From Phyllobacterium pellucidum (GTDB taxonomy: Bacteria; Pseudomonadota; Alphaproteobacteria; Rhizobiales; Rhizobiaceae), in NCBI RefSeq assembly GCF_013327855.1, contig NZ_JABUMX010000001.1:62001-126000 (forward strand): DNA of 64,000 bases, read 5' to 3'. A program made the translations under genes and the position numbers. Shown here one piece after another: positions 46,533 to 55,555 of this stretch. The notes beneath the pieces are model-generated. The model saw nothing but the letters and a program-made list of their open reading frames with translations. It did no database searches and was not told where the DNA came from. Position 1 is the stretch's first letter. Each line of letters begins with the position of its first letter.

Positions 46533-47498
46533 ATGCTCGAATGGGCATCGCGCCGGTTGCGCGCAGCAGAATCAATCGGCATCAGTGATAGCCCGGGCGT
46601 GCAGTTGATCGCACCAGAGCAGCCGCGAGAGCGGAAGACGCCCATTGCCCTGGCGCTGGGCGGCGGCGCGGCGCGCGGCTGGGCGCATATCGGTGTACTG
46701 CGCGCGCTCGACGAGGCCGGCATCGAGATTTCCATGATCGCCGGAACCTCGATCGGCGCTCTCGTCGGTGGCTGCTATCTCGCCGGCAAGCTCGACCAGC
46801 TCGAGGATTTTGCCCGCAGCTTGACCAAGCGCGGCATTTTCAGCCTGCTCGACCTGCGGTTCCGAGGCAATGGCCTGTTCGGCGGCATGAAACTCGACAG
46901 GCGGTTACGCGACCACCTCGAAGAGCTTTCGATCGAAGAACTCAGCAAGCCCTTCATCGCCGTCTGTACCGAAATCAACACAGGCCACGAAATCTGGCTT
47001 ACACGCGGAAGCCTGATTACGGCGATGCGCGCCTCCTATGCCCTCCCCGGCGTGTTCGAGCCGGTGGATTGCAATGGCCGCACCCTGGTTGATGGCGCAT
47101 TGGTCAATCCGGTGCCGGTATCGGTGTGCCGCGCACATGAGCAACCGCTCGTCGTGGCGGTCAACCTGCACTACGATCAGTTCGGACGCGCTGCCGTCAT
47201 CAAGCACGCGGCAGAGGGTCCTATCTCGGCAAGGGGCGACGGCGAAATTGCAGCAAGCCGTCCCGCGTCCAAGCGGCTCGGAATTACCGGCGTGATGATG
47301 GAGGCATTCAACATCATTCAGGACCGCATCTCGCGGGCGCGTATGGCGGGCGATCCACCTGATATCGCGCTCCTGCCGAAAATCGGCCATGTCGGTCTTG
47401 CCGAGTTTCATCGCGCAGACGAAGCGATCAAACTCGGCTATGAAGAGACCATGGCGCGCCTCGGTGAACTCGAGCGCATGCAGAAGCTGGTTTTCTGA
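46533..47498 (+). CDS. Patatin-like phospholipase
   Basis: 321 aa from ATG 46533 (CAGGAG upstream). The catalytic dyad is visible: LALGGGAARGWAHIGVLRAL oxyanion loop (from about residue 34), Ser in AGTSIG (about residue 72) and Asp in VDGALVNPVP (about 180). It belongs to the bacterial RssA-like group, which hydrolyses lipids; no signal peptide. It converges on the CBS gene with six bases between stops. Confidence 0.87.
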   Translation: MLEWASRRLRAAESIGISDSPGVQLIAPEQPRERKTPIALALGGGAARGWAHIGVLRALDEAGIEISMIAGTSIGALVGGCYLAGKLDQLEDFARSLTKRGIFSLLDLRFRGNGLFGGMKLDRRLRDHLEELSIEELSKPFIAVCTEINTGHEIWLTRGSLITAMRASYALPGVFEPVDCNGRTLVDGALVNPVPVSVCRAHEQPLVVAVNLHYDQFGRAAVIKHAAEGPISARGDGEIAASRPASKRLGITGVMMEAFNIIQDRISRARMAGDPPDIALLPKIGHVGLAEFHRADEAIKLGYEETMARLGELERMQKLVF

Positions 47499-47504
47499 GC
47501 CTAA

Positions 47505-47936
47505 TCAAGCCGTTGCGATGTAGCTGCGAATCTCTTCGGATTCCCGCTCGACCTCTTCGATACGAAGCTTCACGACGTCACCAATCGACACAAGCCCGTG
47601 CAACTGCCCGTCTTTCTCGACCGGAAGGTGGCGGAAGCGTCCGCGCGTCATCATCTCCATGACCTGATTGACCGTGTGGCGTTCGCTGCACACGCTGACC
47701 TTGACGGTCATGATCTCCGAAATGGGCTTCGCCAGTGCGTCGGCGCCTTCCGCGGCAATCGCCCGCACCACGTCGCGCTCGGAAAGAATGCCCTTTATCG
47801 CTCTCTTGTCATTGCAGACGACAATCGCACCAATCTTGTGTTGGGCAAGCATGGCGACCGCTTGGCCGAGGGTGGTCTCCGGATTCGTATTGAAGACGTC
47901 GTAACCCTTGCGTTCGAGTATCATTTTGACTGTCAT
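47505..47936 (-). CDS. Tandem CBS-domain protein
   Basis: 143 aa from ATG 47936, six bases after AAGGAGG; the ATG two codons earlier touches the ribosome site. Two CBS motifs fill the protein (residues about 10-65 and 75-130), forming one Bateman module that senses adenine nucleotides or similar ligands. IKGILSERDVVRAIA and LHGLVSIGDVVKLRI mark the ends of the two motifs. Stand-alone, so probably a regulator of another protein. Confidence 0.88.
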   Translation of the reverse strand: MTVKMILERKGYDVFNTNPETTLGQAVAMLAQHKIGAIVVCNDKRAIKGILSERDVVRAIAAEGADALAKPISEIMTVKVSVCSERHTVNQVMEMMTRGRFRHLPVEKDGQLHGLVSIGDVVKLRIEEVERESEEIRSYIATA

Positions 47937-48045
47937 GTACATCCTCCTTGCACAATCGACATTCGACCGCCGAAATCCCCCAATTACATCCGATGGTCTA
48001 GGTTCATCGTGCGCGTAAGTCGCGCTTATTGCAACTACTGAGCAA

Positions 48046-48780
48046 TTATACCAACAGATCTACGTCCGTACGACCACGATCAGGCCTGTCAAACAGGGAT
48101 ATGCCGAAAAAACCCACCAGAAAGCCGCCAATATGAGCTTCCCATGCGATTGTCGCAGAATTATCCACCCCGACGGAAAGCAGGCCCGTGACTATGTTCG
48201 TAACGAACCAGACGCCCAGGAACACAATGACCGAGCGCATGCGCAGGGCAACGCTGATGGGCAGGATATCGCCGACGAATGCTGCGGAATTGCGCGAGTC
48301 CGACCTGCGGAAACCGAAGCGGGCGGCCGCGCCCATCATTCCCGAAACCGCACCTGAGGCACCGACGAGCGGCGTCATGCTGTCGGGATAGACGGCAAAA
48401 TGGGTCAGGACGGCCGCAACGGCCGTGGCAATCCAGAACAATGTTGTGCGCAAGGGCCCTATGCGGGCGGCCAACGGCGAGCCGAATGCGGCAAGCCAGA
48501 TCATGTTGAGCGCAATATGGGCGAAGCTGCCATGCATGAACGAATAGGTAACCATCGTCAGCCAGGCCGAGGGGGAATAGAACCCGCCATATTGCGAGAA
48601 GCGTGCGGGAATGAAGGCAAAATTCAAAAGGAGAGTGTCGGCCTGCTGCTCATCAAGGACATATGCCTCCGCGATATAGACGAGCGCACACAAGCCCATG
48701 ATAGCGAGAATGATGCCAGGAATATTGAAAACGGGCTCGCGGCCGGTGGTGTTTTTTCGGATGTCCCCTCGCTCGCTCAT
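48046..48780 (-). CDS. Rhomboid-family intramembrane serine protease
   Basis: 244 aa with about six membrane segments. Catalytic Ser is in GASGAVSGMMG (about residue 142) and His in WEAHIGGFLVGFFG (about residue 216); HIALNMIWLAAFG carries the conserved H-x-x-x-N of TM2. The N-terminal 20 residues are cytoplasmic. Substrate unknown. Confidence 0.88.
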   Translation of the reverse strand: MSERGDIRKNTTGREPVFNIPGIILAIMGLCALVYIAEAYVLDEQQADTLLLNFAFIPARFSQYGGFYSPSAWLTMVTYSFMHGSFAHIALNMIWLAAFGSPLAARIGPLRTTLFWIATAVAAVLTHFAVYPDSMTPLVGASGAVSGMMGAAARFGFRRSDSRNSAAFVGDILPISVALRMRSVIVFLGVWFVTNIVTGLLSVGVDNSATIAWEAHIGGFLVGFFGISLFDRPDRGRTDVDLLV

Positions 48781-49086
48781 GCACCGCCTCGTTATTGTTT
48801 CCGGGGCAAGCTATCCGGTTCGGGGCGCATCGCCAAGGCAAGCACCAAAAGAAAAGGCCGCTCAGCTGGAAGCGAGCGGCCGTAAGTTTCATGAGCATTC
48901 GTATCTGCAATCTTCAATGGGGTCTTTGTCTCACAGACGGAGCCAGCGCTCAATCGAAACCAATTGTTAACGTTAATTGCCAGCCGCGGTGGACCTTGCC
49001 ACTTCCCAGGTAGCACCTTTCAAGGGCGCCTGTCAGAGTCAGGCAGACAGAAGCAGAATCGCTTCGGCGTCCGGAAAATCGATCTC
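48781..49086. other. 306-base intergenic region between rhomboid and PAS-protein genes
   Basis: Contains a minus-strand intrinsic terminator (48845-48881) that no minus-strand gene explains, and a TTAACGTTAA palindrome at 48967-48976. Otherwise only the divergent promoters of the flanking genes are expected. Confidence 0.45.
48845..48881 (-). terminator. Intrinsic terminator on the minus strand without an upstream gene
   Basis: Read on the minus strand, GGCCGCT, a 12-base loop and AGCGGCC (48881-48856) are followed by TTTTCTTTTGG (48855-48845). This is the classic stem plus T-tract form. It lies 65 bases upstream of the rhomboid start, so it would end a short transcript beginning at about 48890-49050, possibly a small RNA. 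Confidence 0.6.
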
Positions 49087-49704
49087 ATGCGGCACGATGA
49101 TATTGGCAGGCTTTTCGCCTATTGGGACAGGCTGCGCGGACCGCGCGCGGCTCCTGAGCGACGGGAAATTGTACCGGCTGCCCTCGGCGCGCGGCTTCCA
49201 GACACGTTCATCCTGCAGTCGAGTGGTTCGGGCGAACCGCGTTTTCGGCTGGCCGGCACCCGCATTTGTGCAATTTACGGCAAGGAACTCGGCCGCCAGC
49301 CCTTCGCGTCACTATGGCAGCCCAAAGATCGCAACAGCATCCTGCGCCTCGTCAAAAATTGCATGACAAGCAAGACGGCGGTTCAGATCGACTGTGAGGG
49401 CCGCAGCGCACGCGGCCGCAAGACCTTGTTCAAGTTCGTCCTTCTGCCGCTCGCCAGCGAGGCAAACGAACGTCATCTCATGGGAATAATCACAATCGTC
49501 GGCCGGCCATTCTGGCTTGAATCCGATGCAATAGTTGAAAATCACATCCAAACGGTCTCCTTTGTGGACCCGCGCCAGACCCGGCACGAGACTGATTTGG
49601 GCATAGCGCCGGAGGCAGCTGTCCCGCCTTCCGCCTCGCGCACGCTGGTTAGTCGAAAGGTCGGGCATCTACGCGTCATCGAAGGCGGCAGGATCAAGTC
49701 GTAG
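49087..49704 (+). CDS. PAS-domain protein (PAS_5-like)
   Basis: 205 aa from ATG 49087; the frame is open upstream but without coding character. Residues about 10-150 resemble the alphaproteobacterial PAS_5 family: LFAYWDRLRGPRAAPERREIVP, LPDTFILQ, FRLAGTRICAIYGKELGRQPFASLW. The C-terminal region ends in a basic, unstructured tail (VSRKVGHLRVIEGGR). No output domain; such proteins may be regulators by protein contact. Family assignment from remembered motifs. Confidence 0.7.
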   Translation: MRHDDIGRLFAYWDRLRGPRAAPERREIVPAALGARLPDTFILQSSGSGEPRFRLAGTRICAIYGKELGRQPFASLWQPKDRNSILRLVKNCMTSKTAVQIDCEGRSARGRKTLFKFVLLPLASEANERHLMGIITIVGRPFWLESDAIVENHIQTVSFVDPRQTRHETDLGIAPEAAVPPSASRTLVSRKVGHLRVIEGGRIKS

Positions 49705-49851
49705 CAATTTCTACTTTCGCGGTTCGCTCCGTTAATGGGCGAGGTTAGCAATTTATGAGCAACCACCAGTTGTTGTTACCTTGGCATTAAGACTTGTGTC
49801 CTAGTCTATGAGCACCACCCACCTCCTAGATTCCGCCATCTGGACACCTTT

Positions 49852-50460
49852 ATGCAACTCCACCGTGACGTTCCGAGCCATAGCCCTGCCGCCACGGGCA
49901 AATTCTTCAGTGTGAAGGTGCAGCTTTATGGCCGCTTCATGCTCGAAGACCGGACCGAGCACGCCTGCCAGATCGAGGAAATGTCACCCGGCAATGCCAT
50001 CCTCACCACCGATGTCATGGCGCATAATGGCGAGCGCGTCATCGCCTACATCGATCACATCGGCCGGATTGAAGGTACGGTCGAGCGCGCGGTGCGTGGC
50101 GGGTTTCTGATCTCCCTTGTGGCGTCCGACCGCAAGAAGAACAAAATCGCGGCGCAGTTGACCTGGCTTACCAACAAGCATGAACTCGACATGCCGGAAG
50201 ACCGCCGCCACCAGCGCGTTGCGCCGCGCAATCCGATCAGCACGCTTTCCATGGCCGACGGGCGCCAGTACCCCTGCCGCATCATCGACCTGTCGATCTC
50301 CGGCGCTGCCGTGGAAATTCGCATACGCCCTGCCCTCAACAGCGAGGTCGTGCTCGGGACGATGCGTGGCCGGGTCGTCCGGCATTTCGAAGAAGGCATC
50401 GCCATCGAATTTGCCACGGTCCAGAGCCGTGACACCATTGGCTTGGCGCTCGAGCACTGA
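49852..50460 (+). CDS. PilZ-domain protein, possible cyclic-di-GMP receptor
   Basis: 202 aa with two PilZ-like halves. The second half carries the binding motif RRHQRVAPR (about residues 122-130) followed by DLSISGAAVEI (about 145-155), the RxxxR...D/NxSxxG signature for cyclic-di-GMP. The first half (about 15-105) keeps the fold but lacks the arginines. It would transmit cyclic-di-GMP signals to motility or envelope functions. ATG 49852 lacks a clear ribosome site. Confidence 0.8.
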   Translation: MQLHRDVPSHSPAATGKFFSVKVQLYGRFMLEDRTEHACQIEEMSPGNAILTTDVMAHNGERVIAYIDHIGRIEGTVERAVRGGFLISLVASDRKKNKIAAQLTWLTNKHELDMPEDRRHQRVAPRNPISTLSMADGRQYPCRIIDLSISGAAVEIRIRPALNSEVVLGTMRGRVVRHFEEGIAIEFATVQSRDTIGLALEH

Positions 50461-50858
50461 GTTCATTTCCTCAATCTGACGGCTAATGGTGCGCGGCACC
50501 GCGTGTGCACAACGATCATTTCGACCTGCCCTGCAAACAATTCTACAGATATGGTTCATCATCGGTGAACATCATTGACGAGATTGCGGCCTGTTCACGG
50601 CGCTGGCCTGAGCCCTTTCCCGAAACATGTTAATCGATTTTCAATCACGCTCTTCTCGCAATAACCGATGTTTAATTCTACTATACTTTCGAAATTTCAT
50701 TTATAATCTAATTTAAATAAAACAATAATAAAACTTAATACTGGTTATAGTCAAATTCGTTTATTTTTTGCTACCGATTTGATTCATATTTACTCACATG
50801 CATTTCCGGCCGATCAAACTCTCTATGTCATTGTCGTCTCAACCGGGGAGACGACGGT
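50461..50858. other. 398-base AT-rich intergenic region
   Basis: From about 50680 to 50800 the DNA is strikingly AT-rich (runs such as TTTATAATCTAATTTAAATAA) compared with about 60 percent GC around it. No open frame with coding character. It probably contains the promoter of the BTLCP gene; the rest is unexplained. Confidence 0.5.
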
Positions 50859-51467
50859 ATGATAAAAAAGACAATCTTGGTTGGAGTGGCGCTGTTGGCT
50901 TCCTGCCTGGCAGCTAGCGCGGATCCAGTCAGTTCCAATGCGCCGTTCATGAAGACCGGCTCACGCACATCGCAGCCGATCGGGCATTACGAATTTTGCC
51001 AGACCTACAAGAATGAGTGCAACATCAAGAGCAGCAATCAGCAGCCCGTTGCGCTGACGTCGAAGACATGGGCCCTGCTCGTGCAGGTCAACAGCAGCGT
51101 CAATGCCAAAATCGAACCTGCAACGGACATGGATATGTGGGGGAAGGCCGAGGTCTGGTCTTATCCGACAACCAAGGGCGATTGTGAGGACTACGTTCTT
51201 TTGAAGCGCAAGCTCATCAATGAAGCCGGCGTCCCGCTGAGCGATCTCCTCATCACCGTCGTGCGGCAGATGAACGGCGAAGGCCATGCGGTGCTGACGG
51301 TCCGCACCGATCGCGGCGACTATGTTCTCGACAATTTGGAGCCGCGCATCAAGGCATGGAGTGAAACGAGCTATGACTACCTGAAGCGCCAGGCGACGAA
51401 CAATACCGGTGCATGGGTTTCGATCAACGACGACCGCCAGGTCCTGGTCGGCAGCATCGAGCAATAA
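50859..51467 (+). CDS. Periplasmic transglutaminase-like cysteine protease (BTLCP family)
   Basis: 202 aa. Sec signal peptide with cleavage near ASA at residues 19-21. The catalytic triad of the family is present: Cys109 (GDCEDYVL), His143 (GEGHAVL), Asp158 (DNLEPR). Two further Cys (47 and 54) may form a disulfide. LapG, which cleaves surface adhesins, belongs to this group, but no LapD-like partner is encoded nearby. GGGGAG lies nine bases before the ATG. Followed by an intrinsic terminator. Confidence 0.87.
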   Translation: MIKKTILVGVALLASCLAASADPVSSNAPFMKTGSRTSQPIGHYEFCQTYKNECNIKSSNQQPVALTSKTWALLVQVNSSVNAKIEPATDMDMWGKAEVWSYPTTKGDCEDYVLLKRKLINEAGVPLSDLLITVVRQMNGEGHAVLTVRTDRGDYVLDNLEPRIKAWSETSYDYLKRQATNNTGAWVSINDDRQVLVGSIEQ

Positions 51468-51488
51468 CCGACACCTCGACGCAGAACG

Positions 51489-51519
51489 CCGGCTCCTTCA
51501 GCGGAGCCGGTCTTCTTGT
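51489..51519 (+). terminator. Intrinsic terminator after the BTLCP gene
   Basis: CCGGCTCC, a 6-base loop and GGAGCCGG form an 8-base-pair GC-rich stem (51489-51510), followed by TCTTCTTGT. It ends just before the stop of the convergent carbonic anhydrase gene. Confidence 0.75.
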
Positions 51520-51520
51520 G

Positions 51521-52048
51521 TCAGGCGATCTCCATGCCGCGCATGAAGCGCTTGCCGTTTTCCACATAGTGAAGGGCCGACAGCCTCAAACTCTCAATCG
51601 CGGCATCGTCCAGAGTGCGGATCACTTTGGCGGGCGAACCCACAATCAGCGAATTATCGGGAAATTCCTTGCGTTCGGTGACAAGAGCGCCAGCGCCGAC
51701 GAGTGAATTCTTGCCAATCTTGGCGCCATTCAGCACGATCGCTCCGATGCCTATCAGCGAATTATCGCCAATGGCGCAGCCATGGAGCATGGCGCGATGC
51801 CCGATCGTGCAGCCCTCGCCGATCGTCAGGGGAAAGCCCATGTCGGTGTGCATGACGACGTGTTCCTGAACATTGGAACGGCGCCCGACGTGGATGAGTT
51901 CGTTGTCGCCGCGCAAAACCACGCCGAACCAGATGCTAGCGTCCTCGCCGAGAAACACCTTGCCGATGATCGTGGCGTCCGGCGCGATCCAGTTCGAACT
52001 GCGGCGCTCGAACTGAGGTTCGTGTCCATCCAGGTTGAATATCGGCAT
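51521..52048 (-). CDS. Gamma-class carbonic anhydrase family protein
   Basis: 175 aa left-handed beta-helix of hexapeptide repeats. The three metal-binding histidines are seen in EHVVMHTD, GHRAML and LHGCAIG, the pattern of the YrdA/PaaY/gamma-CA group. May hydrate CO2 or be a related acyl-CoA enzyme; activity often needs testing. AAGGAGC precedes the ATG. Confidence 0.87.
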   Translation of the reverse strand: MPIFNLDGHEPQFERRSSNWIAPDATIIGKVFLGEDASIWFGVVLRGDNELIHVGRRSNVQEHVVMHTDMGFPLTIGEGCTIGHRAMLHGCAIGDNSLIGIGAIVLNGAKIGKNSLVGAGALVTERKEFPDNSLIVGSPAKVIRTLDDAAIESLRLSALHYVENGKRFMRGMEIA

Positions 52049-52076
52049 GGATGCTCCTTACCGAACGTTGGATGGA

Positions 52077-52283
52077 TCAGAGATCCATCTCCAGGATTGC
52101 CATGGAGAAATTGTAGGAGAGCTCGCCTTCGTCCTCATCCTTGTAAATGAGGCCGAGAAATTCTTCACCGATGTAAAGCTCGGCGGAATCGTCCTTGCGC
52201 GGGCGTGCCTTGACAGTTAGGTCCATGTTCCGGAACGTGCGCTTGAAATAGCTGTCGAGTTTTTTCAGTTCTTCGGGTTTCAC
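52077..52283 (-). CDS. DUF3126 family small protein
   Basis: 68 aa from GTG 52283, which has CAGGAGA six bases upstream; the in-frame upstream start at 52322 lacks one. The length then fits DUF3126 (about 70 aa). Sequence includes ELKKLDSYFKRTF and SAELYIGEEFLGLIYKDEDEGE. The family is found in alphaproteobacteria; function unknown. Same strand as cysE, which lies about 100 bases upstream. Confidence 0.82.
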   Translation of the reverse strand: MKPEELKKLDSYFKRTFRNMDLTVKARPRKDDSAELYIGEEFLGLIYKDEDEGELSYNFSMAILEMDL

Positions 52284-52386
52284 TGGGGTCTCCTGTCGTA
52301 TTTGCTTGAGCGCTTTTGGCACGCAGAAGTCAGCCGTGTAAAGGGCCGATTGCTGCCACGTGCCGCGTGGAGACCTGTGTTTCCGC

Positions 52387-53211
52387 TTAGTCGAAGTTTG
52401 TTATGAGCTGGTCCATGGCGCGTGAAGGCTCGGCGCAACCGGTCTCGCCGACAACGCGTGCGGGCACGCCTGCGACGGTGACATTATGCGGAACCGGCTT
52501 CAGAACCACGGAACCCGCGGCAACCTTTGAGCAGTGACCAATCTCGATATTGCCGAGAATCTTGGCGCCGGCGCCGATCAGCACGCCGTTGCGGATCTTC
52601 GGATGGCGGTCGCCCGACTCCTTGCCCGTACCGCCTAGCGTCACGTTTTGCAGGATGGAGACATTATCCTCGATCACAGCCGTCATGCCGACGACAATGC
52701 CGGTTGCATGATCGAAGAACACGCCCTGGCCCATCGGCACCATCGGATGAATATCGGTCTGAAACACCGATGACGAGCGGCTTTGCAGATAAAGGGCAAA
52801 ATCGATGCGCCCTTCCTTCCACAGCCAATGGGCGAGGCGATGCGTCTGAATGGCCTGGAAGCCCTTGAAATAGAGCACAGGCTCAATGAAGCGTGTGCAA
52901 GCAGGGTCACGATCATAGACGGCCTGGATATCGACGCGCAGCACTTGCGACCATGCCGGATTGGCCTCCAGCATGGTGGTGAAGGTCTGGCGCAGCAGTT
53001 CGGATTCCATATCGGGATGGTCGAGGCGCTGCGATATACGGTGGATAACCGCTTCTTCGAGCGACTGGTGATTCAAGATCGTCGAATAGAGGAACGTGGA
53101 AAGCAACGGCTCGTTACGGACGGTCTCTTCCGCTTCCGCCCGGATTGCATGCCAGATCGGGTCCATCTGCTGTACTGAACCGGTCATCTTTATCGGACTG
53201 CTTGATGGCAT
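52387..53211 (-). CDS. cysE: Serine O-acetyltransferase
   Basis: 274 aa. N-terminal helical SATase domain (residues about 16-120: DPIWHAIRAEAEETVRNEPLLSTF in part), then hexapeptide repeats with the active-site His in DIHPMVPMGQGVFFDHATG and the NVTLGGTGK loop. It makes O-acetylserine for cysteine synthesis. GGAG lies seven bases before ATG 53211. The C-terminal tail (to NFD) could mediate feedback inhibition or contact with cysteine synthase; it ends Phe-Asp rather than Ile. Confidence 0.93.
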   Translation of the reverse strand: MPSSSPIKMTGSVQQMDPIWHAIRAEAEETVRNEPLLSTFLYSTILNHQSLEEAVIHRISQRLDHPDMESELLRQTFTTMLEANPAWSQVLRVDIQAVYDRDPACTRFIEPVLYFKGFQAIQTHRLAHWLWKEGRIDFALYLQSRSSSVFQTDIHPMVPMGQGVFFDHATGIVVGMTAVIEDNVSILQNVTLGGTGKESGDRHPKIRNGVLIGAGAKILGNIEIGHCSKVAAGSVVLKPVPHNVTVAGVPARVVGETGCAEPSRAMDQLITNFD

Positions 53212-53440
53212 TTCCTAACTCCAGCATTCGGCCAATTTTTATGCTCGTTGGTGAAGCATAAGGCAAAAGTGTTTCCTTGACACGCCAATTTCCAGACCCA
53301 GCGACCAAGAAAAATTGAAGCCTTGATCGATTTGACTGAACCGACAATCCTCAAAATGATGGCGTTCCCATACTCCATACGGGGCGCTCTCGCAAGAAAC
53401 GATCAGTGATCCTGAGGGTTCCGGTTTGCAAGCCTGGAGA

Positions 53441-54196
53441 TTACAGAGGATTCCGTTTGAGAAATTCGATGACCGCCTGCTTGAAGACCTTGTCGCCGAC
53501 AGCGAGCATATGGTCGCGGTTCGGTATATCGATGGCTTCGCCCCGGGGCATGAGCGCCGCGAGGCGATGCGGGTCCCCGCCGATATCATCCTTGGTCCCG
53601 ACACCCACGAGCGTCGGCTGCGTTATCCGCGCCATGTTCGCTTCGCTGATTTCCTCCTTGGAGGTGATCACGCAGGCAGCCAGCGCGACCTTGTCGCTCT
53701 GGGTCTTGTCGGCGAACATGCGGAACATTTTGCCGCGCGGATGGCTGACGGAATCTGGATCGTCGGCCAAAAGTGCTTCCGCAATGGGCGACCAGTCGCC
53801 CGCACCCTCGACCATGCCAATGCCAAGTCCCCCGAAGATCAGGTCATGGACGCGTTCCGGATGATTGAGCGCCAGAAAGGCGCTGATGCGCGCGCCCATC
53901 GAATAGCCCATGACATGGGCTTGCGGAATATCGAGATGGTCGAGCAGCGCTGCGGCGTCGCCTGCCATCAAGGTGGGGGTATAAAGCGACCGGTCGTGCG
54001 GCTTGTCGGAATTGCCGTGGCCGCGATTATCGATGGCAATCGCCCGGTAGCCCGCTGCAGTGAGGGTCTGGATCCAGCCGGGCTGCACCCAATTGTAGAA
54101 GGAGGATGAAGCAAAGCCATGAATAAGCAGGATCGGTTCACCCTCGCCCTCGTCCAGAAAAGCGAGCTTCAGTCCGTCATTTTCGAAGAATTGCAT
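53441..54196 (-). CDS. Alpha/beta hydrolase
   Basis: 251 aa. Canonical fold: HGFASS oxyanion segment (about residue 26), RGHGNSD, nucleophile Ser in GYSMGA (about residue 96) and late His in NRDHMLAVG. PnbA/PcaD-like esterase or lactonase group; substrate unknown. It is the last of three minus-strand genes, 12 bases after the DUF192 gene. Confidence 0.85.
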   Translation of the reverse strand: MQFFENDGLKLAFLDEGEGEPILLIHGFASSSFYNWVQPGWIQTLTAAGYRAIAIDNRGHGNSDKPHDRSLYTPTLMAGDAAALLDHLDIPQAHVMGYSMGARISAFLALNHPERVHDLIFGGLGIGMVEGAGDWSPIAEALLADDPDSVSHPRGKMFRMFADKTQSDKVALAACVITSKEEISEANMARITQPTLVGVGTKDDIGGDPHRLAALMPRGEAIDIPNRDHMLAVGDKVFKQAVIEFLKRNPL

Positions 54197-54208
54197 CGGC
54201 TGGGTCCG

Positions 54209-54694
54209 TCAATGACCTATGGCATTTATAGCGGGATGCCGCACCTTGTCCCCAATTGTCAAGCCGAGGCGCTTTACGGTACCGGCTTTCACCTCAACGA
54301 CAAAGCGAACCGGGCCGCCCGAAGATATGATGTCACGCGAAAAAGGCACCGCATGTTCGCGGATTGCCGAGATACGACCATTGGCGTCGAGAAACAGCAT
54401 GTCGAGCGCAGACGGCGTGTTTTCCATCCACATTGTAACGAGCTGGGATTCGTCGAAGACGAAGAGCATGGCGCTGTCGTCCTTAAGATCCGTGCGGAAC
54501 ATCAGGCCGCGCTCGCGCTCCTCGTCCGTATCGGCAACTTCGACACGAAACGGCACGTCACCGCGCGCCGTATTGATCGTCAGCGGCTTGGCGTCGATTG
54601 GAAGGCGCATCGACCCCTGATCGAGGGCAAGGGCCGGAAGGACTGCAAATACGAGAAAAAGCAGGCTGACGAGAAACGATGCCGGGCGCGACAT
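54209..54694 (-). CDS. DUF192 family exported protein
   Basis: 161 aa from ATG 54694. A signal peptide (FLVSLLFLVFAVLPALA, cleavage near residue 27) precedes the DUF192 domain with ERERGLMFRTDL, DESQLVTMWMENTPSALDMLFLD and a closing VVEVKAGTVKRLGLTIGDKV. DUF192 proteins are small periplasmic beta proteins of unknown role. Same strand as the tandem cold-shock gene, eight bases away. Confidence 0.87.
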   Translation of the reverse strand: MSRPASFLVSLLFLVFAVLPALALDQGSMRLPIDAKPLTINTARGDVPFRVEVADTDEERERGLMFRTDLKDDSAMLFVFDESQLVTMWMENTPSALDMLFLDANGRISAIREHAVPFSRDIISSGGPVRFVVEVKAGTVKRLGLTIGDKVRHPAINAIGH

Positions 54695-54702
54695 GGCTGG
54701 CG

Positions 54703-55284
54703 TCAGTGGGAAGCAGGCAACTGCGTGCCGATATCCGGGTGAATCTCGGAAGCCATCAGGCCCTTCTCGCCATGGCCGAAGCGGATCAGAACCACCTGCC
54801 CCGGCCGCAGTTCGGTCAGGCCAAAGTGGCGCAGCGTTTCCATGTGAATGAAGATGTCTTCGGTTCCTTCGCCGCGGGTCAGGAATCCGAAGCCCTTGGT
54901 GCGGTTGAACCACTTGACGAGAACGCGCTCGAGCCCGCTCGATGGCGTCACCGTCACATGCGTGCGGACCGGCGGCAATTCCGTCGGGTGGACCGCGGTT
55001 GAGTTATCCATGGATTTGACGTGAAAGCACTGCATGCCGCGCTCGCCCTGCTTGACTTCGCAAACGACGCGGGCGCCTTCGAGCGCGGTCTGGAAACCGT
55101 CGCGACGCAGGCAGGTCACATGAAGGAGTATGTCTGGAAGCTCGCTATTATCGGGAACAATGAAGCCGTAGCCCTTGGCAACATCAAACCACTTTATCGC
55201 GCCCGAAACCTCGATAAGGTCCAATCCGTCACTCAAACTTTCACTATCTTGGGATTGCCGGGCTGATACTGGTCTGTCAGACAT
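54703..55284 (-). CDS. Tandem cold-shock-domain protein
   Basis: 193 aa from ATG 55284. Two cold-shock domains: residues about 25-95 (IKWFDVAKGYGFIVPDN, RNP1-like KGYGFI) and about 120-185 (VKWFNRTKGFGFLTRGEG, RNP1 KGFGFL with DIFIHMETL). Both keep the aromatic nucleic-acid-binding residues. The two-domain form is common in alphaproteobacteria and binds RNA or single-stranded DNA. GGAGGGG precedes the start. Confidence 0.88.
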   Translation of the reverse strand: MSDRPVSARQSQDSESLSDGLDLIEVSGAIKWFDVAKGYGFIVPDNSELPDILLHVTCLRRDGFQTALEGARVVCEVKQGERGMQCFHVKSMDNSTAVHPTELPPVRTHVTVTPSSGLERVLVKWFNRTKGFGFLTRGEGTEDIFIHMETLRHFGLTELRPGQVVLIRFGHGEKGLMASEIHPDIGTQLPASH

Positions 55285-55555
55285 GAAGCGAGCCCCTCCT
55301 CTCCTGCAAGAAACCACTGATTCTCTTCTTCAAGAATAGCACCTGACCGCGGCCAGAGAGCAAGTATGATCTGCCTGTTTTTACTGAAAACCACAGGCAA
55401 AACTGTTGAGCATTATCTACAACCCTTGCTCGAACCGCCACAAATTTGTCGAGCTAAATAGTAAGTGTTACGAAACATCCCCGGCCCTCAACCAAAGTTA
55501 CGAGTATGGTTGCAGCGCCCATCCGATCCACCTGAAAGAAAGTCCGAGGCTAAAG

